From Odiellus spinosus (Eukaryota > Arthropoda > Arachnida > Opiliones > Phalangiidae), in the NCBI GenBank assembly GCA_963920705.1, contig OY987225.1, positions 13,038,829 through 13,102,828 on the forward strand: DNA of 64,000 nucleotides, read 5' to 3'. Below, piece after piece: positions 1 to 15,591 of this stretch. How positions within the stretch are numbered: position 1 is the stretch's first letter; the number at the start of each line of letters is the position of its first letter. The translations under genes and the position numbers were made by a program. The notes under the pieces are model-generated. The model was given only the letters and a program-made list of their open reading frames with translations, ran no database searches and was not told the origin of the DNA.

Positions 1-1320
1 CATGAACGAATTGCCTCGACTAAAGTCGAGGAGTTGTAATAAAACATTATCCATGGATTAGGTTTGTTCGTTTGCAACCTAGATTAAAAACTAAAATATG
101 GGGATTTTTTATTCCCTTTAAATTCTTTATATAAGCATTCATAAGCTAACATGAACGAATTGCCTCGACTAAAGTCGAGGAGTTGTAATAAAACATTATC
201 CATGGATTATGTTTGTTCGTTTGCAACCTAGATTAAAAATTAAAATATGGGGATTTTTTATTCCCTTTAAATTCCTTGTATAAGGATTCATAAGCTAACA
301 TGAACGAATTGCCTCGACTAAAGTCGAGGAGTTGTAATAAAACATTATCCATGGAATATGTTTGTTCGTTTGCAACGTAGATTAATAATTAAAATATGGG
401 AATTTTTATTCCCTTTAAATTCCTTGTATAAGCATTCATAGGCTAACATGAACGAATTGCCTCGACTAAAAGCGAGGAGTTGTAATAAAACATTATCCAT
501 GGATTAGGTTTGTTCGTTTGTAACCTAGATTAAAAATTAAAATATGGGGATTTTTTACTCCCTTTAAATTCCTTGTATAAGCATTCATAAGCTAACATGA
601 ACGACTTGCCTCGACTAAAGTCGAGGAGTTGTAATAAAACATTATCCATGGAGTAGGTTTGTTCGTTTGCAACCTAGATTAATAATTAAAATACGGGATT
701 TTTTATTCCCTTTAAATTCCTTGTAAAAGCATTCATAAGCTAACATGAACGAATGAGGAGTTGTAATAAAACATTATCCTTGGATTAGGTTTGTTCGTTT
801 GCAACCTAGATTAAAAATTAAAATATGGGGAATTTTTATTCCCTTTAAATTCCTTGTATAAGCATTCATAAGGTAACATGAACGAATTGCCTCGACTAAA
901 GTCGAGGAGTTGTAATAAAACATTATCCATGGATTAGGTTTGTTCGTTTGCAACCTAGATTAATAATTAAAATATGGGAATTTTTATTCCCTTTAAATTC
1001 CTTATATAAGCATTCATAGGCTAACATGAACGAATTGCCTCGACTAAAGTCGAGGAGTTGTAAAAAAACAATATCCATGGATTAGGTTTGTTCGTTTGCA
1101 ACCTAGATTAAAAATTAAAATATGTGGTTTTTTTATTCCCTTTAAATTCCTTGTATAAGCATTCATAAGGTAACATGAACGAATTGCCTCGACTAAAGTC
1201 GAGGAGTTGTGATAAAACATTATCCATGGATTAGGTTTGTTCGTTTGCAACATAGATTAAAAATTAAAGTATGGGGATTATTTATTCCCTTTAAATTCCT
1301 TGTATAAGGATTCATAAGCT

Positions 1321-3042
1321 AAAATGAACGAATTGCCTCGAATAAAGTCGAGGAGTTGTAATAAAACATTATCCATGGATTAGGTTTGTTCGTTTGCAAC
1401 CTAGATTAATAATTAAAATATGGGAATTTTTATTCCCTTTAAATTCCTTGTATAAGCATTCATAGGCTAACATGAACGAATTGCCTTGACTAAAATCGAG
1501 GAGTTGTAATAAAACATTATCCATGGATTAGGTTTGTTCGTTTGTAACCTAGATTAAAAATTAAAATATGGGGAATTTTTATTCCCTTTAAATTCCTTGT
1601 TTAAGCATTCATAAGCTAACATGAACGAATGAGGAGTTGTAATAAAACATTATCCATGGATTAGGTTTGTTCGTTTGCAACCTAGATTAAAAATTAAAAT
1701 ATGGGAATTTTTTATTCCCTTTAAATTCCTTGTATAAGCATTCATAAGCTAACATGAACCAATTGCCTCGACTAAAGTCGAAGAGTTGTAATAAAACATT
1801 ATCCATGGATTAGGTTTGTTCGTTTGTAGCCTAGATTAAAAATTAAAATATGGGGATTTTTTTTTCCCTTTAAATTCCTTGTATAAGCATTCATAAGCTA
1901 ACATGAACGAATGAGGAGTTGTAATAAAACATTATCCTTGGATTAGGTTTGTTCGTTTGCAACCTAGATTAAAAATTAAAATATGGGAATTTTTTATTCC
2001 CTTTAAATTCCTTGTATAAGCATTCATAAGCTAACATGAACGACTTGCCTCGACTAAAGTCGAGGAGTTGTAATAAAACATTATCCATGGAGTAGGTTTG
2101 TTCGTTTGCAACCTAGATTAAAAATTAAAATATGGGGATTTTTTATTCCCTTTAAATTCCTTGTATAAGCATTCATAAGCTAAAATGAACGAATTGCCTC
2201 GAATAAAGTCGAGGAGTTGTAATAAAACATTATCCATGGATTAGGTTTGTTCGTTTGCAACCTAGATTAATAATTAAAATATGGGAATTTTTATTCCCTT
2301 TAAATTCCTTGTATAAGCATTCATAGGCTAACATGAACGAATTGCCTTGACTAAAATCGAGGAGTTGTAATAAAACATTATCCATGGATTAGGTTTGTTC
2401 GTTTGTAACCTAGATTAAAAATTAAAATATGGGGAATTTTTATTCCCTTTAAATTCCTTGTTTAAGCATTCATAAGCTAACATGAACGAATGAGGAGTTG
2501 TAATAAAACATTATCCATGGATTAGGTTTGTTCGTTTGCAACCTAGATTAAAAATTAAAATATGGGAATTTTTTATTCCCTTTAAATTCCTTGTATAAGC
2601 ATTCATAAGCTAAAATGAACCAATTGCCTCGACTAAAGTCGAAGAGTTGTAATAAAACATTATCCATGGATTAGGTTTGTTCGTTTGTAGCCTAGATTAA
2701 AAATTAAAATATGGGGATTTTTTTTTCCCTTTAAATTCCTTGTATAAGCATTCATAAGCTAACATGAACGAATGAGGAGTTGTAATAAAACATTATCCTT
2801 GGATTAGGTTTGTTCGTTTGCAACCTAGATTAAAAATTAAAATATGGGAATTTTTTATTCCCTTTAAATTCCTTGTATAAGCATTCATAAGCTAACATGA
2901 ACGACTTGCCTCGACTAAAGTCGAGGAGTTGTAATAAAACATTATCCATGGAGTAGGTTTGTTCGTTTGCAACCTAGATTAAAAATTAAAATATGGGGAT
3001 TTTTTATTCCCTTTAAATTCCTTGTATAATCATTCATAAGCT
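1321..3042 (+). repeat. Higher-order repeat of ~861 bp, two tandem copies
   Basis: A block of six monomers (four full, two short) starting at 1321 with AAAATGAACG and a CCTCGAATAAAG variant is repeated from 2182 with the same ordered variants: CCTTGACTAAAATC, the short form, GAACCAATTGCC with TAGCCTAG, a short form with CCTTGG, then GAACGACTTGCC with GGAGTAGG. The spacing is 861 bp. A further copy of the same series begins near 10326, so the block has also moved over longer distances in the array. Confidence 0.8.
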
Positions 3043-6000
3043 AACATGAACGAATTGCCTCGACTAAAGTCGAGGAGTTGTAATAAAACATTATCCATGG
3101 ATTAGGTTTGTTCGTTTGCAACCTAGATTAATAATTAAAATATGGGAATTTTTATTCCCTTTAAATTCCTTGTATAAGAATTCATAGGCTAACATGAACG
3201 AATTGCCTCGACTAAAGTCGAGGAGTTGTAATAAAACAATATCCATGGATTAGGTTTGTTCGTTTGCAACCTAGATTAAAAATTAAAATATGGTTTTTTT
3301 TTATTCCCTTTAAATTCCTTGTATAAGCATTCATAAGTTAACATGAACGAATTGCCTCGACTAAAGTCGAGGAGTTGTAATAAAACATTATCCATGGATT
3401 AGGTTTGTTCGTTTACAACCTAGATTAAAAATTAAAATATGGGGATTTTTTATTCCCTTTAAATTCCTTGTATAAGCATTCATAAGCTAACATGAACGAA
3501 TTGCCTCGACTAAAGTCGAGGATTTGTAATAAAACATTATCCATGGATTAGGTTTGTTCGTTTACAACCTAGATTAAAAATTAAAATATGGGGATTTTTT
3601 ATTCCCTTTAAATTCCTTGTATAAGCATTCATAAGCTAACATGAACGAATTGCCTCGACTAAAGTCGAGGAGTTGTAATAAAACATTTTCCATGGATTAG
3701 GTTTGTTCGTTTGTAACCTAGATTAAAAATTAAAATATGGGGATTTTTTATTCCCTTTAAATTCCTTGTTTAAGCATTCATAAGCTAACATGAACGAATG
3801 AGGAGTTGTAATAAAACATTATCCATGGATTAGGTTTGTTCGTTTGCAGCCTAGATTAAAAATTAAAATATGGGGATTTTTTATTCCCTTTAAATTCCTT
3901 GTATAAGCATTCATAAGCTAACATGAACGAATTGCCTCGACTAAAGCCGAGGAGTTGTAATAAAACATTTTCCATGGATTAGGTTTGTTCGTTTGTAACC
4001 TAGATTAAAAATTAAAATATGGGGATTTTTTATTCCCTTTAAATTCCTTGTATAAGCATTCATAAGCTAACATGAACGAATTGCCTCGACTAAAGTCGAG
4101 GAGTTGCAATAAAACATTATCCATGGATTAGGTTTGTTCGTTTACAACATAGATTAAAAATTAAAATATGGGGATTTTTTATTCCCTTTAAATTCCTTGT
4201 ATAAGCATTCATAAGCTAACATGAACGAATTGCCTCGAATAAAGTCGAGGAGTTGTAATAAAACATTTTCCATGGATTAGGTTTGTTCGTTTGTAACCTA
4301 GATTAAAAATTAAAATATGGGGATTTTTTATTCCCTTTAAATTCCTTGTAAAAGCATTCATAAGCTAACATGAACGAATGAGGAGTTGTAATAAAACATT
4401 ATCCTTGGATTAGGTTTGTTCGTTTGCAACCTAGATTAAAAATTAAAATATGGGGAATTTTTATTCCCTTTAAATTCCTTGTATAAGCATTCATAAGGTA
4501 ACATGAACGAATTGCCTCGACTAAAGTCGAGGAGTTGTAATAAAACATTATCCATGGATTAGGTTTGTTCGTTTGCAACCTAGATTAATAATTAAAATAT
4601 GGGAATTTTTATTCCCTTTAAATTCCTTGTATAAGCATTCATAAGGTAACATGAACGAATTGCCTCGACTAAAGTCGAGGAGTTGTGATAAAACATTATC
4701 CATGGATTAGGTTTGTTCGTTTGCAACATAGATTAAAAATTAAAGTATGGGGATTTTTTATTCCCTTTAAATTCCTTGTATAAGGATTCATAAGCTAAAA
4801 TGAACGAATTGCCTCGAATAAAGTCGAGGAGTTGTAATAAAACATTATCCATGGATTAGGTTTGTTCGTTTGCAACCTAGATTAAAAATTAAAATATGGG
4901 GATTTTTTATTCCCTTTAAATTCCTTGTATAAGCATTCATAAGCTAACATGAACGAATTGCCTCGACTAAAGTCGAGGAGTTGTAATAAAACATTATCCA
5001 TGGATTAGGTTTGTTCGTTTGCAACCTAGATTAATAATTAAAATATGGGAATTTTTATTCCCTTTAAATTCCTTGTATAAGAATTCATAGGCTAACATGA
5101 ACGAATTGCCTCGACTAAAGTCGAGGAGTTGTAATAAAACAATATCCATGGATTAGGTTTGTTCGTTTGCAACCTAGATTAAAAATTAAAATATGGGTTT
5201 TTTTTATTCCCTTTAAATTCCTTGTATAAGCATTCATAAGTTAACATGAACGAATTGCCTCGACTAAAGTCGAGGAGTTGTAATAAAACATTATCCATGG
5301 ATTAGGTTTGTTCGTTTACAACCTAGATTAAAAATTAAAATATGGGGATTTTTTATTCCCTTTAAATTCCTTGTATAAGCATTCATAAGCTAACATGAAC
5401 GAATTGCCTCGACTAAAGTCGAGGATTTGTAATAAAACATTATCCATGGATTAGGTTTGTTCGTTTACAACCTAGATTAAAAATTAAAATATGGGGATTT
5501 TTTATTCCCTTTAAATTCCTTGTATAAGCATTCATAAGCTAACATGAACGAATTGCCTCGACTAAAGTCGAGGAGTTGGAATAAAACATTTTCCATGGAT
5601 TAGGTTTGTTCGTTTGTAACCTAGATTAAAAATTAAAATATGGGGATTTTTTATTCCCTTTAAATTCCTTGTTTAAGCATTCATAAGCTAACATGAACGA
5701 ATGAGGAGTTGTAATAAAACATTATCCATGGATTAGGTTTGTTCGTTTGCAACCTAGATTAAAAATTAAAATATGGGGATTTTTTATTCCCTTTAAATTC
5801 CTTGTATAAGCATTCATAAGCTAACATGAACGAATTGCCTCGACTAAAGCCGAGGAGTTGTAATAAAACATTTTCCATGGATTAGGTTTGTTCGTTTGTA
5901 ACCTAGATTAAAAATTAAAATATGGGGATTTTTTATTCCCTTTAAATTCCTTGTATAAGCATTCATAAGCTAACATGAACGAATTGCCTCGACTAAAGTC

Positions 6001-9000
6001 GAGGAGTTGTAATAAAACATTATCCATGGATTAGGTTTGTTCGTTTACAACATAGATTAAAAATTAAAATATGGGGATTTTTTATTCCCTTTAAATTCCT
6101 TGTATAAGCATTCATAAGCTAACATGAACGAATTGCCTCGAATAAAGTCGAGGAGTTGTAATAAAACATTTTCCATGGATTAGGTTTGTTCGTTTGTAAC
6201 CTAGATTAAAAATTAAAATATGGGGATTTTTTATTCCCTTTAAATTCCTTGTAAAAGCATTCATAAGCTAACATGAACGAATGAGGAGTTGTAATAAAAC
6301 ATTATCCTTGGATTAGGTTTGTTCGTTTGCAACCTAGATTAAAAATTAAAATATGGGGAATTTTTATTCCCTTTAAATTCCTTGTATAAGCATTCATAAG
6401 GTAACATGAACGAATTGCCTCGACTAAAGTCGAGGAGTTGTAATAAAACATTATCCATGGATTAGGTTTGTTCGTTTGCAACCTAGATTAATAATTAAAA
6501 TATGGGAATTTTTATTCCCTTTAAATTCCTTGTATAAGCATTCATAGGCTAACATGAACGAATTGCCTTGACTAAAATCGAGGAGTTGTAATAAAACATT
6601 ATCCATGGATTAGGTTTGTTCGTTTGTAACCTAGATTAAAAATTAAAATATGGGGATTTTTTATTCCCTTTAAATTCCTTGTATAAGCATTCATAAGCTA
6701 ACATGAACGAATTGCCTCGACTAAAGTCGAGGAGTTGTAATAAAACATTATCCATTTATTAGGTTTGTTCGTTTGCAACCTAGATTAAAAATTAAAATAT
6801 GGGGAATTTTTATTCCCTTTAAATTCCTTGTTTAAGCATTCATAAGCTAACATGAACGAATGAGGAGTTGTAATAAAACATTATCCATGGATTAGGTTTG
6901 TTCGTTTGCAACCTAGATTAAAAATTAAAATATGGGGATTTTTTATTCCCTTTAAATTCCTTGTATAAGCATTCATAAGCTAACATGAACGAATTGCCTC
7001 GACTAAAGTCGAGGAGTTGTAATAAAACATTATCCATGGATTAGGTTTGTTCGTTTGCAACCTAGATTAATAATTAAAATATGGGAATTTTTATTCCCTT
7101 TAAATTCCTTGTATAAGAATTCATAGGCTAACATGAACGAATTGCCTCGACTAAAGTCGAGGAGTTGTAATAAAACAATATCCATGGATTAGGTTTGTTC
7201 GTTTGCAACCTAGATTAAAAATTAAAATATGGTTTTTTTTTATTCCCTTTAAATTCCTTGTATAAGCATTCATAAGTTAACATGAACGAATTGCCTCGAC
7301 TAAAGTCGAGGAGTTGTAATAAAACATTATCCATGGATTAGGTTTGTTCGTTTACAACCTAGATTAAAAATTAAAATATGGGGATTTTTTATTCCCTTTA
7401 AATTCCTTGTATAAGCATTCATAAGCTAACATGAACGAATTGCCTCGACTAAAGTCGAGGATTTGTAATAAAACATTATCCATGGATTAGGTTTGTTCGT
7501 TTACAACCTAGATTAAAAATTAAAATATGGGGATTTTTTATTCCCTTTAAATTCCTTGTATAAGCATTCATAAGCTAACATGAACGAATTGCCTCGACTA
7601 AAGTCGAGGAGTTGTAATAAAACATTTTCCATGGATTAGGTTTGTTCGTTTGTAACCTAGATTAAAAATTAAAATATGGGGATTTTTTATTCCCTTTAAA
7701 TTCCTTGTATAAGCATTCATAAGCTAACATGAACGAATTGCCTCGACTAAAGCCGAGGAGTTGTAATAAAACATTTTCCATGGATTAGGTTTGTTCGTTT
7801 GTAACCTAGATTAAAAATTAAAATATGGGGATTTTTTATTCCCTTTAAATTCCTTGTATAAGCATTCATAAGCTAACATGAACGAATTGCCTCGACTAAA
7901 GTCGAGGAGTTGTAATAAAACATTATCCATGGATTAGGTTTGTTCGTTTACAACATAGATTAAAAATTAAAATATGGGGATTTTTTATTCCCTTTAAATT
8001 CCTTGTATAAGCATTCATAAGCTAACATGAACGAATTGCCTCGAATAAAGTCGAGGAGTTGTAATAAAACATTTTCCATGGATTAGGTTTGTTCGTTTGT
8101 AACCTAGATTAAAAATTAAAATATGGGGATTTTTTATTCCCTTTAAATTCCTTGTAAAAGCATTCATAAGCTAACATGAACGAATGAGGAGTTGTAATAA
8201 AACATTATCCTTGGATTAGGTTTGTTCGTTTGCAACCTAGATTAAAAATTAAAATATGGGGAATTTTTATTCCCTTTAAATTCCTTGTATAAGCATTCAT
8301 AAGCTAACATGAACGAATTGCCTCGACTAAAGTCGAGGATTTGTAATAAAACATTATCCATGGATTAGGTTTGTTCGTTTACAACCTAGATTAAAAATTA
8401 AAATATGGGGATTTTTTATTCCCTTTAAATTCCTTGTATAAGCATTCATAAGCTAACATGAACGAATTGCCTCGACTAAAGTCGAGGAGTTGTAATAAAA
8501 CATTTTCCATGGATTAGGTTTGTTCGTTTGTAACCTAGATTAAAAATTAAAATATGGGGATTTTTTATTCCCTTTAAATTCCTTGTTTAAGCATTCATAA
8601 GCTAACATGAACGAATGAGGAGTTGTAATAAAACATTATCCATGGATTAGGTTTGTTCGTTTGCAACCTAGATTAAAAATTAAAATATGGGGATTTTTTA
8701 TTCCCTTTAAATTCCTTGTATAAGCATTCATAAGCTAACATGAACGAATTGCCTCGACTAAAGCCGAGGAGTTGTAATAAAACATTTTCCATGGATTAGG
8801 TTTGTTCGTTTGTAACCTAGATTAAAAATTAAAATATGGGGATTTTTTATTCCCTTTAAATTCCTTGTATAAGCATTCATAAGCTAACATGAACGAATTG
8901 CCTCGACTAAAGTCGAGGAGTTGTAATAAAACATTATCCATGGATTAGGTTTGTTCGTTTACAACATAGATTAAAAATTAAAATATGGGGATTTTTTATT

Positions 9001-12000
9001 CCCTTTAAATTCCTTGTATAAGCATTCATAAGCTAACATGAACGAATTGCCTCGAATAAAGTCGAGGAGTTGTAATAAAACATTTTCCATGGATTAGGTT
9101 TGTTCGTTTGTAACCTAGATTAAAAATTAAAATATGGGGATTTTTTATTCCCTTTAAATTCCTTGTAAAAGCATTCATAAGCTAACATGAACGAATGAGG
9201 AGTTGTAATAAAACATTATCCTTGGATTAGGTTTGTTCGTTTGCAACCTAGATTAAAAATTAAAATATGGGGAATTTTTATTCCCTTTAAATTCCTTGTA
9301 TAAGCATTCATAAGGTAACATGAACGAATTGCCTCGACTAAAGTCGAGGAGTTGTAATAAAACATTATCCATGGATTAGGTTTGTTCGTTTGCAACCTAG
9401 ATTAATAATTAAAATATGGGAATTTTTATTCCCTTTAAATTCCTTGTATAAGCATTCATAGGCTAACATGAACGAATTGCCTTGACTAAAATCGAGGAGT
9501 TGTAATAAAACATTATCCATGGATTAGGTTTGTTCGTTTGTAACCTAGATTAAAAATTAAAATATGGGGATTTTTTATTCCCTTTAAATTCCTTGTATAA
9601 GCATTCATAAGCTAACATGAACGAATTGCCTCGACTAAAGTCGAGGAGTTGTAATAAAACATTATCCATTTATTAGGTTTGTTCGTTTGCAACCTAGATT
9701 AAAAATTAAAATATGGGGAATTTTTATTCCCTTTAAATTCCTTGTTTAAGCATTCATAAGCTAACATGAACGAATGAGGAGTTGTAATAAAACATTATCC
9801 ATGGATTAGGTTTGTTCGTTTGCAACCTAGATTAAAAATTAAAATATGGGAATTTTTTATTCCCTTTAAATTCCTTGTATAAGCATTCATAAGCTAACAT
9901 GAACCAATTGCCTCGACTAAAGTCGAAGAGTTGTAATAAAACATTATCCATGGATTAGGTTTGTTCGTTTGTAGCCTAGATTAAAAATTAAAATATGGGG
10001 ATTTTTTTTTCCCTTTAAATTCCTTGTATAAGCATTCATAAGCTAACATGAACGAATGAGGAGTTGTAATAAAACATTATCCTTGGATTAGGTTTGTTCG
10101 TTTGCAACCTAGATTAAAAATTAAAATATGGGAATTTTTTATTCCCTTTAAATTCCTTGTATAAGCATTCATAAGCTAACATGAACGACTTGCCTCGACT
10201 AAAGTCGAGGAGTTGTAATAAAACATTATCCATGGAGTAGGTTTGTTCGTTTGCAACCTAGATTAAAAATTAAAATATGGGGATTTTTTATTCCCTTTAA
10301 ATTCCTTGTATAAGCATTCATAAGCTAAAATGAACGAATTGCCTCGAATAAAGTCGAGGAGTTGTAATAAAACATTATCCATGGATTAGGTTTGTTCGTT
10401 TGCAACCTAGATTAATAATTAAAATATGGGAATTTTTATTCCCTTTAAATTCCTTGTATAAGCATTCATAGGCTAACATGAACGAATTGCCTTGACTAAA
10501 ATCGAGGAGTTGTAATAAAACATTATCCATGGATTAGGTTTGTTCGTTTGTAACCTAGATTAAAAATTAAAATATGGGGAATTTTTATTCCCTTTAAATT
10601 CCTTGTTTAAGCATTCATAAGCTAACATGAACGAATGAGGAGTTGTAATAAAACATTATCCATGGATTAGGTTTGTTCGTTTGCAACCTAGATTAAAAAT
10701 TAAAATATGGGAATTTTTTATTCCCTTTAAATTCCTTGTATAAGCATTCATAAGCTAAAATGAACCAATTGCCTCGACTAAAGTCGAAGAGTTGTAATAA
10801 AACATTATCCATGGATTAGGTTTGTTCGTTTGTAGCCTAGATTAAAAATTAAAATATGGGGAATTTTTATTCCCTTTAAATTCCTTGTATAAGCATTCAT
10901 AGGCTAACATGAACGAATTGCCTCGACTAAAAGCGAGGAGTTGTAATAAAACATTATCCATGGATTAGGTTTGTTCGTTTGTAACCTAGATTAAAAATTA
11001 AAATATGGGGATTTTTTACTCCCTTTAAATTCCTTGTATAAGCATTCATAAGCTAACATGAACGACTTGCCTCGACTAAAGTCGAGGAGTTGTAATAAAA
11101 CATTATCCATGGAGTAGGTTTGTTCGTTTGCAACCTAGATTAAAAATTAAAATATGGGGATTTTTTATTCCCTTTAAATTCCTTGTATAAGCATTCATAA
11201 GCTAACATGAACGAATTGCCTCGACTAAAGTCGAGGAGTTGTAATAAAACATTATCCATGGATTAGGTTTGTTCGTTTGCAACCTAGATTAAAAATTAAA
11301 ATATGGGGATTTTTTATTCCCTTTAAATTCTTTATATAAGCATTCATAAGCTAACATGAACGAATGAGGAGTTGTAATAAAACATTATCCATGGATTAGG
11401 TTTGTTCGTTTGCAACCTAGATTAAAAATTAAAATATGGGGAATTTTTATTCCCTTTAAATTCCTTGTATAAGCATTCATAAGGTAACATGAACGAATTG
11501 CCTCGACTAAAGTCGAGGAGTTGTAATAAAACATTATCCATGGATTAGGTATGTTCGTTTGCAACCTAGATTAAAAATTAAAGTATGGGGATTTTTTATT
11601 CCTTTTAAATTCCTTGTATAAGCATTCATAAGCTAACATGAACGAATTGCCTCGACTAAAGTCGAGGAGTTGTAATAAAACATTAACCATGGATTAGGTT
11701 TGTTCGTTTGCAACCTAGATTAATAATTAAAATACGGGAATTTTTATTCCCTTTAAATTCCTTGTATAAGCATTCATAGGCTAACATGAACGAATTGCCT
11801 CGAATAAAGTCGAGCAGTAGTAATAAAACAATATCCATGGATTAGGTTTGTTCGTTTGCAACCTAGATTAAAAATTAAAATATGGGGATTTTTTATTCCC
11901 TTTAAATTCCTTGTATAAGCATTCATAAGCTAACATGAACGAATTGCCTCGACTAAAGTCGAGGAGTTGTAATAAAACATTATCCATGGATTAGGTTTGT

Positions 12001-15000
12001 TCGTTTACAATCTAGATTAAAAATTAAAATATGGGGATTTTTTATTCCCTTTAAATTCCTTGTATAAGCATTCATAAGCTAACATGAACGAATTGCCTCG
12101 ACTAAAGTCGAGGAGTTGTAATAAAACATTATCCATGGATTAGGTTTGTTCGTTTACAACCTAGATTAAAAATTAAATTATGGGGATTTTTTATTCCCTT
12201 TAAATTCCTTGTATAAGCATTCATAAGCTAACATGAACGAATTGCCTCGACTAAAGTCGAGGAGTTGTAATAAAACATTATCCTTGGATTAGGTTTGTTC
12301 GTTTGCAACCTAGATTAAAAATTAAAATATGGTTTTTTTTTATTCCCTTTAAATTCCTTGTATAAGCATTCATAGGCTAACATGAACGAATTGCCTCGAA
12401 TAAAGTCGAGCAGTAGTAATAAAACAATATCCATGGATTAGGTTTGTTCGTTTGCAACCTAGATTAAAAATTAAAATATGGGGATTTTTTATTCCCTTTA
12501 AATTCCTTGTATAAGCATTCATAAGCTAACATGAACGAATTGCCTCGACTAAAGTCGAGGAGTTGTAATAAAACATTATCCATGGATTAGGTTTGTTCGT
12601 TTGCAACCTAGATTAAAAATTAAAATATGGGAATTTTTTATTCCCTTTAAATTCCTTGTATAAGCATTCATAAGCTAACATGAACGACTTGCCTCGACTA
12701 AAGTCGAGGAGTTGTAATAAAACATTATCCATGGAGTAGGTTTGTTCGTTTGCAACCTAGATTAAAAATTAAAATATGGGGATTTTTTATTCCCTTTAAA
12801 TTCCTTGTATAAGCATTCATAAGCTAACATGAACGAATTGCCTCGACTAAAGTCGAGGAGTTGTAATAAAACATTATCCATGGATTAGGTTTGTTCGTTT
12901 GCAACCTAGATTAATAATTAAAATATGGGAATTTTTATTCCTTTTAAATTCCTTGTATAAGCATTCATAGGCTAACATGAACGAATTGCCTCGACTAAAG
13001 TCGAGGAGTTGTAATAAAACAATATCCATGGATTAGGTTTGTTCGTTTGCAACCTAGATTAAAAATTAAAATATGGGTTTTTTTTATTCCCTTTAAATTC
13101 CTTGTATAAGCATTCATAAGTTAACATGAACGAATTGCCTCGACTAAAGTCGAGGAGTTGTAATAAAACATTATCCATGGATTAGGTTTGTTCGTTTACA
13201 ACCTAGATTAAAAATTAAAATATGGGGATTTTTTATTCCCTTTAAATTCCTTGTATAAGCATTCATAAGCTAACATGAACGAATTGCCTCGACTAAAGTC
13301 GAGGAGTTGTAATAAAACATTTTCCATGGATTAGGTTTGTTCGTTTGTAACCTAGATTAAAAATTAAAATATGGGGATTTTTTATTCCCTTTAAATTCCT
13401 TGTTTAAGCATTCATAAGCTAACATGAACGAATGAGGAGTTGTAATAAAACATTATCCATGGATTAGGTTTGTTCGTTTGCAACCTAGATTAAAAATTAA
13501 AATATGGGGATTTTTTATTCCCTTTAAATTCCTTGTATAAGCATTCATAAGCTAACATGAACGAATTGCCTCGACTAAAGTCGAGGAGTTGTAATAAAAC
13601 ATTATCCATGGATTAGGTTTGTTCGTTTACAACATAGATTAAAAATTAAAATATGGGGATTTTTTATTCCCTTTAAATTCCTTGTATAAGCATTCATAAG
13701 CTAACATGAACGAATTGCCTCGAATAAAGTCGAGGAGTTGTAATAAAACATTTTCCATGGATTAGGTTTGTTCGTTTGTAACCTAGATTAAAAATTAAAA
13801 TATGGGGATTTTTTATTCCCTTTAAATTAGTTGTAAAAGCATTCATAAGCTAACATGAACGAATGAGGAGTTGTAATAAAACATTATCCTTGGATTAGGT
13901 TTGTTCGTTTGCAACCTAGATTAAAAATTAAAATATGGGGAATTTTTATTCCCTTTAAATTCCTTGTATAAGCATTCATAAGGTAACATGAACGAATTGC
14001 CTCGACTAAAGTCGAGGAGTTGTAATAAAACAATATCCATGGATTAGGTTTGTTCGTTTGCAACCTAGATTAAAAATTAAAATATGTGGTTTTTTTATTC
14101 CCTTTAAATTCCTTGTATAAGCATTCATAAGCTAACATGAACGAATTGCCTCGACTAAAGTCGAGGAGTTGTAATAAAACATTATCCATGGATTATGTTT
14201 GTTCGTTTGCAACCTAGATTAAAAATTAAAATATGGGGAATTTTTATTCCCTTTAAATTCCTTGGATAAGCATTCATAAGGTAACATGAACGAATTGCCT
14301 CGACTAAAGTCGAGGAGTTGTGATAAAACATTATCCATGGATTAGGTTTGTTCGTTTTCAACATAGATTAAAAATTAAAGTATGGGGATTTTTTATTCCC
14401 TTTAAATTCCTTGTGTAAGGATTCATAAGCTAACATGAACGAATTGCCTCGACTAAAGTCGAGGAGTTGTAATAAAACATTATCCATGGATTAGGTTTGT
14501 TCGTTTGCAACCTAGATTAATAATTAAAATATGGGAATTTTTATTCCCTTTAAATTCCTTATATAAGCATTCATAGGCTAACATGAACGAAATGCCTCGA
14601 CTAAAGTCGAGGAGTTGTAAAAAAACAATATCCATGGATTAGGTTTGTTCGTTTGCAACCTAGATTAAAAATTAAAATATGTGGTTTTTTTATTCCCTTT
14701 AAATTCCTTGTATAAGCATTCATAAGGTAACATGAACGAATTGCCTCGACTAAAGTCGAGGAGTTGTGATAAAACATTATCCATGGATTAGGTTTGTTCG
14801 TTTGCAACATAGATTAAAAATTAAAGTATGGGGATTTTTTATTCCCTTTAAATTCCTTGTATAAGGATTCATAAGCTAAAATGAACGAATTGCCTCGAAT
14901 AAAGTCGAGGAGTTGTAATAAAACATTATCCATGGATTAGGTTTGTTCGTTTGCAACCTAGATTAATAATTAAAATATGGGAATTTTTATTCCCTTTAAA

Positions 15001-15591
15001 TTCCTTGTATAAGCATTCATAGGCTAACATGAACGAATTGCCTTGACTAAAATCGAGGAGTTGTAATAAAACATTATCCATGGATTAGGTTTGTTCGTTT
15101 GTAACCTAGATTAAAAATTAAAATATGGGGATTTTTTATTCCCTTTAAATTCCTTGTATAAGCATTCATAAGCTAACATGAACGAATTGCCTCGACTAAA
15201 GTCGAGGAGTTGTAATAAAACATTATCCATGGATTAGGTTTGTTCGTTTGTAGCCTAGATTAAAAATTAAAATATGGGGATTTTTTTTTCCCTTTAAATT
15301 CCTTGTATAAGCATTCATAAGCTAACATGAACGAATGAGGAGTTGTAATAAAACATTATCCATTTATTAGGTTTGTTCGTTTGCAACCTAGATTAAAAAT
15401 TAAAATATGGGGAATTTTTATTCCCTTTAAATTCCTTGTTTAAGCATTCATAAGCTAACATGAACGAATGAGGAGTTGTAATAAAACATTATCCATGGAT
15501 TAGGTTTGTTCGTTTGCAACCTAGATTAAAAATTTAAATATGGGAATTTTTTATTCCCTTTAAATTCCTTGTATAAGCATTCATAAGCTAA